Positions 35,065 to 45,035 of a stretch of 64,000 nucleotides of DNA are shown piece by piece (the stretch's first letter is position 1; the number at the start of each line of letters is the position of its first letter). Position numbers and translations under genes: made by a program. Location: positions 24,539,288 to 24,603,287 of the forward strand of contig CM030717.1 of assembly GCA_017979445.1 (NCBI GenBank), read 5' to 3'. Under the pieces are notes generated by a model. That model was not told the DNA's origin. It did not search any database and saw only the letters and a list, made by a program, of their open reading frames with translations. The stretch is from Akebia trifoliata. Taxonomy: Eukaryota > Streptophyta > Magnoliopsida > Ranunculales > Lardizabalaceae.

Positions 35065-36775
35065 TGAAAGTGCCCTCGATCCGCGGGTGCGCGGATCCGC
35101 TTTTGACCCTTGAGGTTTAGGAGTGGCCACCTAGTTATTACGGTCTAGGAACCGATCAATGACTCTAAACAGATAAAGAACTAATCTGGAACAGAAAAAA
35201 CTGAATCTGGGGATCACATTACGGGGTTGGAAGGTGTTAGGCACCAACCCCGCCCGGCCAAAGCCGGTCTCTACTAATTTCCCAAATAAGTTACATTGCT
35301 AAAAAAACTTAGATAATAAAAAAAATAAAAAATTATACATTTCCGATAGCAAAGACCTTGTTCCCTCAGATCCAACAAAAATTGTTCCTTATACCGTACT
35401 CCTTGCTTCGTTCTATCTCCGGATTTGATTTCTAATCTCCGAAGTAAGGTATCTCTTTTTTGATCTGGATTCTTCGAGTTTGTTATGGATTTTGGGGTGT
35501 TTTTTAAGGGCTTTTAGGTGTTTTTTAGGCTAAAATCAAAGAAGGGATGTTAGTAAGGAGTTGGGACTCAAAAACTAGGGTTTATGGGAGGCTAGGGGGG
35601 CTTTTAGACCTACTTCTCTTAGGGTTTATGATTTTATATGAAAATAGGGTGTGAGGACCTCTATTTATAGATTTTTTTAGGGGTTGATTTAGATAGAATT
35701 AGTATTTGATTGTAATTCTTTTAGTTAGAATTGTGTTTTAGTTAGATTTGCTTTAGGTAGAGTTGTGTTTTAATTAGAATTGTTTTAGGTGAAGGTGTGT
35801 TTTAATTAGAACTCTATTATGATTTTAACTTTTGATCTTATTTGATTGACTTTTAATATTTTGACTTTAGTCTTAATTGATTGACTTTTAATATCTTGAC
35901 TTCAGTCTTGCTTAATTGACATTAATTTTGACTTTAATCTCACTTGATTGACTTTAATACCTTGACCTTAGTCTTGCTTGATTGACTTTAATTTTTTTTT
36001 GAGAACCCTCCTCTATTATATCTTTAATTCTTTGGACCCCCAAATGAAGGGGTCATTAAAGAAATATCTCACGAACCCTCAACAATTTTTCATGAGAGCC
36101 CGATTAATCGATTTTTTTAGTTCAAAATTTTAAATTAATTTCATTAATGTTTCACTTTAATTATTTAATATTTTATTTATTAATTTTGAAATTTTTAATT
36201 ATGAAAATTGTGAAATTACCGTTTTGCCCCCAGAGAGGACTTTTCGCGTTTTAAGTCGATTTTTTATGTTCCAGGACGTTTTAGAATCGATTTTTCGTAA
36301 GGAATTCGATGTAAATATTGGTTTGTGTCATTTATAAAATTTTTGTGTGAAATGGTCATGAACTTCATGAGGGGCATTTTCGTAATTTTGTCGAATTCTG
36401 TTAAAATTGGTGAAATGATTTATTTGGTTTCGATTTATTGTTTTATGTGTTCGAAAGGATTTTCCTAATCGTAACGTAGGCTCTAAGGTTGTTTTGATGT
36501 TAGGGGTATTTTGATAATTTGGTCAATTTTTAGTGATTTTTATCGTGAAGCTTCTTTTTGGGTCTGCAAGATGATGATTTTTATGTTTCTAGAGTCGTAT
36601 TTTCCTAGCGTAGCGTGGTTTCTAAGGTTTTGTCAGTTCGAGATACCTCATCCGGATTTCTGAAACATTTCAAGTAACAAAATAAAGTAATAGAATAAAC
36701 ATCCATCATTGAGAATCATTGCGATCGGGTTGACGAGTTGATTAATCAGGCGAGTGCAAAAATGGGGTGTCTACA
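35065..36775 (-). repeat. LTR-A, 3' LTR of Ogre-1
   Basis: Plus strand TGAAAGTGCC ... TGTCTACA. Close match to LTR-B apart from scattered changes and a deletion of about 32 bp between two copies of 'aactctatta' (near 35811; intact in LTR-B near 45781). Carries the GATCCGCG/CGCGGATC inverted repeat at 35078-35097, the TTAGGCA-loop hairpin at 35223-35251 and a second hairpin CCGGC/GCCGG at 35254-35267. Confidence 0.93.
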
Positions 36776-36791
36776 GATGCCTCTCTTTGGT
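36776..36791 (-). other. Polypurine tract of Ogre-1
   Basis: Minus strand ACCAAAGAGAGGCATC directly followed by the LTR start TGTAGACA. Confidence 0.75.
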
Positions 36792-37129
36792 AGAGGGTTG
36801 AAGAAAATTAGATAGCAAATCTATTTTGGTAGATAGTGCGATATCTGAATGCCAAAGCTAGTGACAGTTCATTTTGCAGCCTGATTTAGCAATTCGTCGG
36901 GGTGTTCGGATCCTTGAGGGGTAAAGCTCTCCCCGAACTAAAAAAGATCATATCCTCCTCAAGCAGAGCTCTCACTGACTGTGTCAGATTCTTGAATTTT
37001 AGAGAATTCTCCCTGACTAAAAAGTGCAAGTGTGAGTGTATGTATTGTGTGAAACTGATCAAAGATTGAGAAAAAAAAAACTAAGCATAAACTGAGCAAA
37101 GTGAGCATAATCTGAGCAAAATTTGAATG

Positions 37130-38456
37130 TCTTATTTTACCTACCCTAGGTGAACGAGTAATAAACTAATTTTTTGAAAGTCCTACTCTACTTGCCCAGG
37201 GTGAAAGAGTAATGAGCTAATTTTTTTGAGAAGTTCTACTCTACCTACTCGGAGTGAAATAGTAATGAACTAATTTTTTTGGGAGTCCTACTCTACCTGC
37301 CCAGGGTGAAAGAGTAATGAACTAATTTTTTTTTTTTGGGAAAGTTCTACTCTACCTACTCTGAGTGAAAGAGTAATGAACTAAGCTTTTTGAGAGTCCT
37401 ACTCTACCTGCCTAGGGTGAAAGAGTAATGAACTAATTTTTTTGGGAAGTTCTACTCTACCTACTCGGAGTGAAAGCGTAATGAACCAATTTTTTAGGGA
37501 AGTTCTACTCTACCTACTCGGAGTGAAAGAGTAATGAACTAATTTTTTTGAGAGTCCTACTCTACCTACCCAGGGTGAAAGAGTAATGAACTAATTTTTT
37601 TGGGAAGTTCTACTCTACCAACTCGGAGTGAAAGAGTAATGAACTAAGCTTTTTGAGAGTCCTACTCTACCTGCCCAGGGTGAAAGAGTAATGAACTAAT
37701 TTTTTTGGAAAGTTCTACTCTACCTACTCGGAGTGAAAGGGTAATGAACTAAATTTTTTAGGAGTCCTACTCTACCTGCCCAGGGTGAAAGAGTAATGAA
37801 CTAATTTTTTTTGGGAAGTTCTACTCTACCTACTCGGAGTGAAAGAGTAATGAACTAAATTTTTTAGGAGTCCTACTCTACCTGCCCAGGGTGAAAGAGT
37901 AATGAACTAATTTTTTTGGGAAGTTCTAGTCTACCTACTCGGAGTGAAAGAATAATGAACTAAGCTTTTTGAAAGTCCTACTCTACCTGCCCAGGGTAAA
38001 AGAGTAATGAACTAATTTTTTTGGGAAGTTCTACTCTACCTACTCGGAGTGAAAGAGTAATGAACTAATTTTTTAAGAGTCCTACTCTACCTGCCCAGGG
38101 TGAAAGAGTAATGAACTAATTTTTTTGGGAAGTTCTACTCTACCTACTCGGAGTGAAAGAGTAATGAACTAATTTTTTTGGAAGTTCTACTCTACCTACT
38201 CGGAGTGAAAGAGTAATGAACTAATATTTTGGGAGTCTTACTCTACCTGCCCAGGGTGAAAGAGTAATGAACTAATTTTTTTTTTTTTTTTTTTTTGAAA
38301 GTTCTACTCTACCTACTCAGGATGAAAGAGTAATGAACTAATTTTTTAGGAGTCCTACTCTACCTGCCCAGGGTGAAAGAGTAATGAACTAATTTTTTTA
38401 TTTTTTTTTTTGAAAAGTTCTACTCTACCTACTCTAAGTGAAAGAGTAATGAACTA
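37130..38456. repeat. Minisatellite in Ogre-1 3' untranslated region
   Basis: About 25 units of 52-60 bp, each with 'gaaagagtaatgaactaa', a T run of variable length, and 'tactctacct'. Two subtypes largely alternate: one with 'gcccagggtg', one with 'actcggagtg', so the higher-order unit is a dimer of about 108 bp. Unit length varies mainly through the T run. It lies between the integrase remnant and the 3' LTR, where Tat-lineage elements are known to carry hypervariable tandem repeats. Confidence 0.95.
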
Positions 38457-38860
38457 AGATTTGAGGAAACAAACAGGGGATTAACCTCGCATTTGATTTT
38501 TTTATTTTTAAATAAAAATTAAATTTTATGAAGATCCAGTAAACATTTTAATTCACTTTGACAATTTTTTTCTTTTGAATTTTTTTGTCTTTTTAGATTT
38601 TTTCTTTGTCGGGGAATCTATTTTTATTTTTTTTATTTTGATGTGGTCGGGCCTGAAGTAATTTCTCAGGTTGCCTACGTACCCCAGATTTTTGGGATCA
38701 GACCAAAACATAATTCGAATTTTTCCTTCCCCTAGGTTAGGTGAATGGGCAGAGAAAGAAAAAGACATCATTTTTTTTTAAAAGACTGCAAAGGGCTGAG
38801 AAAGGAGATAATGAACTGGGTAGCAGGAAAATTGATTCGGCCAAAAATAGTCTCCTTAAA
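38457..38860. other. Ogre-1 3' non-coding segment
   Basis: T-rich low-complexity sequence, then 'tctcaggttgcctacgtacc' near 38666. No coding potential believed; the minus ORF 38553-38771 is Lys/Ser-rich low-complexity translation. Confidence 0.5.
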
Positions 38861-39365
38861 TGTAGTACCATTTGATCCGGTTAAGGTTGGTTGACTCTAG
38901 TAATTCTATTCCATCATGATCTTGAAGTCTAACAGTTTTTTCAGATAATATTTTCTTAATGATTGAATCTCTCCAATTGAGTTCAAACTTTCTATGATCG
39001 AGGAAGAGTACTCAAAATTTTTTTGGGTAGTCTGATGCTTAGATCCTTGACTTATAAATGATGAATTTTGACTTTCTTGTCAAACATGCGAGTGACTCAT
39101 CTCCATTGACAAACCCAATCTGTTTCTAACAATTAACTTCTATCAAGACCTTGAGATACAGGATTTTCCCTTTTAACCGGTAAGATTGCTTCCATATCAT
39201 ACTAGAGTGACTCTAGTAGAAGACTGTATTGAAGTGTAATATGTCCATAATGCGAATGGTAACTTCTCTGGCCAATCCCGGTGTGATGTGTGATTGACAC
39301 ATTTTCACGATGATTGTCTTGAGATTTTTACTGGCTGCTTCAACTATTCCATCGATTTTAAAATT
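38861..39365 (-). pseudogene. Integrase C-terminal remnant of Ogre-1
   Basis: Broken minus-strand translation keeps 'YDMEAILPVKRENPVSQGL' (near 39215-39155; usual form 'YGMEAVLPVEVEIPSLRVL') and 'RMFDKKVKIHHL' (near 39090-39055; usual 'AFDKKVRPR'). These are the last part of Tat-type integrase. Homology stops near 39365, where RT-start sequence follows at once. Confidence 0.65.
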
Positions 39366-39720
39366 TCAGCACTTATACATTTTATAATCCCTCCTCTGAC
39401 TATGTCAGTCAATTCTGGTTTGTATATGTGGTGTTCTCACAGGATGGGTATATATTTCATGTTGAACAACACTCCAAATTTAACCGACATATCCTCATAG
39501 GACCATGTAAGCAAGTCTTTTGAATTTTCTGAATAAATTTATCATCTCTTTGTGCTCATCTGGGGATAAGTTAGTTCCAATCTGAATTTCTTGAGAATTA
39601 TTTTTGTTCCGAGTTCAATGACTTTTAATTCCTCGAGCAAGACATTTATCTTCTCATTCAAGAGGGGGTTCCTTATTAGAGGAATTTATCTTTGAAGCCA
39701 GTTATTAGTTAACTCGTTAA
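39366..39720 (-). pseudogene. RT N-terminal remnant of Ogre-1
   Basis: The minus strand near 39640-39480 gives fragments resembling 'LLREY.DVFAWSYEDMP' of Tat RT ('DLLTWSYEDM' near 39515-39486). The homologous segment in Ogre-2 is 52200-52340. No catalytic RT core is present. Confidence 0.5.
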
Positions 39721-40096
39721 TACGCTCAAGGTATTCAAAAAATTTCTTTATTCAATTAAATTTAGATGAGGCAACTGACACCATTGCAGACTCGACAAAC
39801 TAACTTGACTAGAACAAAATAAGAAATAAAAAGACAGACTTGATTACTGAATTGATAGAAAAAACTAGACTCAAGACTCATAAACAACTAAAGAAAATTA
39901 CCCACAACGGACTTGATTACAGAATGAGAACTCGAGAAACTATTTCCAAGCGGTTAGACTGAGTCTTCTTCTTCAGATTCTTTGCATTCTTCAGACTTAC
40001 TTCTTCTCTCTTGGCCAAGACTGTTTTTGGTAGTGAAAACCTCATTAGGAACCGTCACTCTGATAAGAGGGGGCTAGGAGGTTTATAATTAACTGA
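39721..40096 (-). other. Ogre-1 gag-pol linker, protease not found
   Basis: No D-[ST]-G protease box is visible on the minus strand. A Ser/Glu-rich segment ('SEECKESEEE', near 39995-39965) follows gag. Similar words occur in Ogre-2 near 52430-52600. Confidence 0.4.
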
Positions 40097-41455
40097 TCAG
40101 ATGAGAAGGATTGGGTCAAACGAGAGTTGAGTATTGGATACCATGTTCAAAGTCTGAAGAGGTTGGTAAATGGGTAGAGGGTTTGTAGTAACATTTGGCT
40201 GCTCAGGGGCAGGGACAGTAACTTTTTTGGCGTCAATGAGGTCTTGAACTGTATGACGAAGAGCAACGCAACGATCAGTAAGATGATCGAAATTTTGGTG
40301 AAACTCACAAAATAGGTTGGGATTGTGAGAAGTGGGGAATGCAGTTGGTAAAAGTCGAGGTTGGAGAGGTGCAATGAGCCCTTTACTTAATAGTTTTTGA
40401 AAGACAATGCTCAAAGACATACCAAGATTGGTGAATTTCCTACGTGGTCGAGGTTGATTAGGGTGGTTAACTTGGTTACTAGGCAAGATAGTAGATTGGA
40501 CGGGTGTAGTAGACTTATGGGTTACATAGGCGTGATCAGCGCTAGACTTGGAATTGGTGAAAGGCTTTTTGAACTTATTGTCCAAAGGATTGGAAAGGAT
40601 TCCAGAAGCGAAAGCATCTTCCAATTGGCTACCACCTTGCAATAGAGACTCGAATGTAGGAAGGTATTGGGAGACTAGATGTCGGGCATATCCTTGCGAG
40701 AGATTTTTTAAGATAATAGCCACTTGTTCTTTCTCTGAAGGTCTATCCCACATTTGTGCAACCTTGGCCCTTTAACGACCGATGAAGTCAGTAAATGTTT
40801 CCCCATTCTTCTGTTTAGTTGACTCCAAGTCCCTTCTTGAAGTTTCAATTTCGGTACTGTATTTGTACTGATGCCAGAAAGCCTTTGACATATTCTCCCA
40901 TATACCTATTGTAGCTGGATCTTGAGACATCAGCCATCGTAGAGCTGATCCTGACAGAATTCGCTGAAATAATAATGTCATATGTTCGTCGCTAAGCCCC
41001 ATAGTGCGCATGTTAGTGACATATACTTTGAGATACGTTTTTGCACAACCTACCCCACTGAACTTGTCCATTTCAGGCTTCACAAACTTCTCTGACAGAT
41101 GAATTCTAGGGATACGGTTCAGGGCTTCAATGCCCACTATAATTTCATCGATACCCTTTATACTCTTCATAGCTGACTCCAGTTGAGACATTCTGTTGGC
41201 TAACACCGGATTCTCATCAACATAATCTTCGTCTCTATCGAGTTCGAAGACTTCATGGGCACATCTCGCTGTATTTTCTTCTACCCTTTTTCCTTTAGGA
41301 TCATCAATGAGATTGCTAGTTGATTCTGAAATCTGTTCTAACACTTCCACTTTGCCCTTTATACTGTTGATGTCATTGGCAAAAGCTGTCAAAATCTTAC
41401 GGATTTCTGTGAGCTCGGATTCTGAAGCCATTTCTGCCTGTTGACTTGGTACCAA
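40097..41455 (-). pseudogene. Ogre-1 gag, near-complete with one in-frame stop
   Basis: One minus-strand frame spans about 450 codons, broken only by TAA at 40772-40774 (between 'FTDFIGR' and 'RAKVAQMWDRPSEKEQ'). Order: an N-terminal coiled coil ('EIRKILTAFANDINSIKGKV', ATG at 41455 or the inner ATG eight codons on), an acidic linker, the Retrotrans_gag core ('KFSGVGCAKTYLKVYVTNM', 'ALRWLMSQDP', 'MSKAFWHQYKY', 'SEKEQVAIILKNLSQGY'), a Pro/Ser-rich stretch and a C-terminal zinc-like box 'CEFHQNFDHLTDRCVALRH' (near 40305-40249). Normal relatives have Trp at or near the stop position. Gag packages element RNA in virus-like particles. Stop readthrough is possible but unproven. Confidence 0.9.
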
Positions 41456-44400
41456 CGTTCGTTCTAACCAACTGGACTTACTACTCCAACTAGGAGGTGG
41501 ACGCTTGAGTTTGGGTGCAATGATAACCCTGAAAATCCCATCAAAGGTGGATTACTAGTTACGGACCCTAGAGTAGACTTTTAATAAATAGAGGTTTCTC
41601 TTGATAGCATGGGTTAAGTTAACCCCTAGATTCAAAATCTCTAACCAATGAAATATTTCGATCAAGAAATACTACATGAATATGATTTACTGATCTTGTT
41701 AAGTATGTAATATTCAGTCCTTTGAATTAAATTGGCTGATGCAAGGTGATTGAGACTATGTACCCATTTGAGTTTGGGTCGGTTCGACCCAATGGATCTG
41801 AATATTCCACTTGTATCATTTCATCCAATATTTTTAAGCCAATTAGTTCAACCGGTCCATATGTCGATCCATAAGATCCATTTGCCAATGGGGCTAATTG
41901 GTTTAACTTGATATTGACCAATATGTCTCATCAATTAAGTTTATTGGGTTGGACCGATATTGCGGGTTTGATTGGAGCGGTGTGGACCGGTCCACCCACT
42001 TACCTTTTGGTTGGATTAAATAGAGCAACCCGGGAACACCCACGATAAATTCAAGTCGTGGCCTACAGGGGAGGTTTCTAGACTCTAAGCTTACTATATG
42101 CAATGCATTTTTATCTGGCCACCCTTGCCCAAGCACACCTATATACCTTTCGATACGTGGTGACTTGGTTTGATATACCGTATAGGTGATAATCTAAAAC
42201 CTCAACTCACTTCTCTGAAATCAAAAACAGCCAGTTTGATCTCCAGTTAAGAGGTGGCGCACAATGCTGAGTAAGGGCCCACTTAAATACCTCTCGTCTA
42301 GAATAGACGTAATCTATCCCCCTCGTACAGTAGGGTACAGCGGGGCAAGATCTCGCTTAGGCACTGGTTTTGACCAAGAAGTGCAATTGATATACTTAGA
42401 TTATCTTTTACATACCTATGGGTACGAGTCAAGAGTTGTAGCTTTCATAAATGGTTTGGCATCCCACGAGGGGACCGACCACGTACTAGTACTACGTTGG
42501 CAATCGGGACATGTGATTGTATGGCTCACAATAGGTTAAAGGCTCAGGTCGCTCCAGCCTGGGTGCATCAATATACCTCTCAGAATCACCTGATCAAACG
42601 GTATTGATGCCCCCAGTTTGATATACCCTAAGGTACATGACTGGAGTTATGGTTTTCATGAATGACGTCGCATCTCCGAAGAGACCGGGCCACGCACTAG
42701 TGCCACGTTGGCTATATAGGACGTGTAAGTGTGCAAAACGGTAAACGTGCATGTGGTGTGTGCACAACAGGGCGGGGTGTGCCCGGGGCCTTTTGCAAAC
42801 AAATGGGCTCATGTGTCCAATTAAACCCTAACAACAAAGGTATTGAACCATATATTAATCACATTGCTCAATTCAAAATTAAAATCATGATAAATCAATC
42901 AATAATTATGGCATGGAATAATTGTTAGATCAAACATTGCAATAGGCATAATTTTTACGTAATCCAATCAAGGGTTGCTTTTGTGTGACCCTAAACGAAT
43001 TGGGGTTTCAATGAACATTAAATTGAGGATAAAATGATGGTTATTTGAAAAAAGGAACAATGATTCTTCTTAACAAATTGGAAAGAAAAAATTTTATTTT
43101 TATTTTTCTTTTTATTTTATTTTTTTTAAATTATTTTGAAAAATTTTTAAAAGAATTTTTAAACTAATTGATTTTTTGTTGTTTTGCCAAGCAACTCTTT
43201 TTTTTTTTTTTACGAATGATTTTCAAAAGGGAAAAGAAAAATAAAAAAATAAAAAAAATAAAAAATAAAAAATAAAAAAAAAATATTGCTAAACAAAAAA
43301 AAAGGATTTTAAAAATCACCAAAATATATATATATATATATATTTATTGCCACGCCAACTCGACTGCAAAAGAAAACTGAACATCCCCATGTGATGTGTT
43401 GTAAGTACCAATTGGTGTGACAATAGTGTTTTTTAGCTTAAAAGCGTTCGCATAAGAAACCAACACGTGGAGGTGCTTCAATCAAAAGCCTCAAAAGTAT
43501 TTCAATAAAAGGGGTTGAACAAAAAAAGTCAAAATTCATTTTAATTAGGTCGAGCCCCATTTTTTTATAATCTCTTAACAACTCTTTTATCGAATTCAAA
43601 CTAAAGATATTCCAATCATTCTTTAACATAATTCTTCTCAACACTTCTGATTTAATCATAAAAAAAATCTTTACTCTTATGTTAGAAACCCGAAGCAAAG
43701 ATTTGGGAAGGATCACAGTCTAAGAACAGAGGTTCTTATATTTTTTTTATTGTTATTTTTGTCACATGTGATTTTAATTTTGATGACAACCCGAAAGAGG
43801 TGAAAAAAAAAAAACCCACTTTCTTTGTTAAGACGAAGATAAAAATTCTTTCGAATGAAAAGTAATTTTCTATTAAGACCAACAAATCTTTTCTTTTTTT
43901 TTTTAAATCTCTGAAACGAACCCAGATTTTCGGGGAAAAAAACATAATCTACCATGTCTGCCATTAACGCTCTTTTGGAGCTCAAAACTAAAGCGAAACA
44001 GTTCGTTGAATGGCTTCTACAGATTTCATAAACCAAGATTTTCACTTCTTCCCTCGTTATGGATTCAAGAACCATAGATCTTTCATGTTGCAGGCTTGAT
44101 CGAGAACGTAAAACTGTAGAATTCTTGATTCAAACAGAAAACCAAATCAGATTTTCAACAAAAATTGACACAAATTAAGGGTTCTTTTTTTTTCTTAAAT
44201 CGATTTAGATTGAGAGAGAAAGTGTGTGAGAGTGAGAGAGAGAGAGAGAAAAGAGAGACGTTCTCTCTCTCTTGCTGGTTTTTTCATTTTTTTTATTTTG
44301 GAGAAGGAGATAAACAACAGTAGAAACGGATTTCTACTAATGGCACACCACGTGTAAAATTTTTTTTTTTGCTATTTTTTTCTGATTTTTTTTTCTTGGA

Positions 44401-45013
44401 ATTCTCTCCTCATCACGAACAACATTAAAAAAAGTAATTTTTTTGTTTCTTAGTGCATCACTCACAAATAATTCTTTTTCACAATTCACTGCCTATGCCT
44501 AATAACGTACAAAAAATCATCCAATTTTTTTTATTTTTAAATAATCATAACTCTCATCACAACCACCATCATTCCATCCTCAATTTATGTCAATTTGAAT
44601 CTTTCATTATTTAGGGTCATCCCAAAACGACCCTAGATTGAATCATAAAAAATGATACTCCAAAATGACCTATCCAAGATCAATCCAAATAATGCCAAGA
44701 AAAAAAAATAATGCGATCAAAAAATATAAAATAAATCAAATAATGAGAATGGTTCAACAACCATTTTTTCATACTATTATCCTCTTGACATCCTGCATTA
44801 TTTAGGGTCAGTCTGAGAATGATCATAGCTTGAACCATGAAAATGTGCCAAAATAAAGTATTCGAAATCCAAACAAATGATCCATAATTAGGCCAAAGAG
44901 AATGATAAAAAAAATAAATAAATAAATAACTAAAAATAAAATAAAATAAATTAAAAAAAAGTCCTACTAGCAATGCATCCCATACTTGGGGTTTTCCAAG
45001 TTTGATCCTCAGT
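41456..45013 (-). other. Ogre-1 long untranslated leader
   Basis: 3.6 kb with no believable ORF. Contains GC-rich, well-preserved sequence 41960-42830 that is almost the same in Ogre-2 (53030-53860), then A/T low complexity 43075-43320, an (AT)n run at 43323-43345, a (GA)n run at 44226-44256, and a loose duplication around 'ttatttagggtca' (44610 and 44798). The ORFs at 43438-44075 are low-complexity translations. Confidence 0.7.
42220..42395 (-). promoter_or_regulatory. Conserved leader module (Ogre-1 copy)
   Basis: 'ggcgcacaatgctgagtaag ... aatagacgtaatcta ... ggggcaagatctcgcttagg ... ttgaccaagaagtgcaattg' corresponds to 18500-18695 in gypsy-A. Here the palindrome reads GCAAGATCTCGC (42345-42356), one step from perfect, followed by TTAGGCACT (42357-42365). 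Confidence 0.65.
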
Positions 45014-45034
45014 GATCCCCTAGTGGAGTCGCCA
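45014..45034 (-). other. Primer-binding site of Ogre-1 (tRNA-Arg type)
   Basis: Plus strand ends 'cccctagtggagtcgcca', matching the 3' end of a plant tRNA-Arg with CCA; one base separates it from LTR-B. Assignment to tRNA-Arg is from memory of tRNA sequences and of the Ogre lineage. Confidence 0.82.
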
Positions 45035-45035
45035 C

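Noticed and set aside
37130..38456. Regular repeats considered as a CRISPR array
   Set aside because: Units are contiguous tandem repeats with T-run length variation and no unique spacers, in a plant retrotransposon.
43438..44075. Minus-strand ORFs of 92 and 120 codons in the Ogre-1 leader
   Set aside because: Phe/Lys-rich low-complexity translation; not kept in Ogre-2.
44226..44256. (GA)n run as a functional GAGA regulatory element
   Set aside because: Simple microsatellite in an AT-rich leader; no supporting context.
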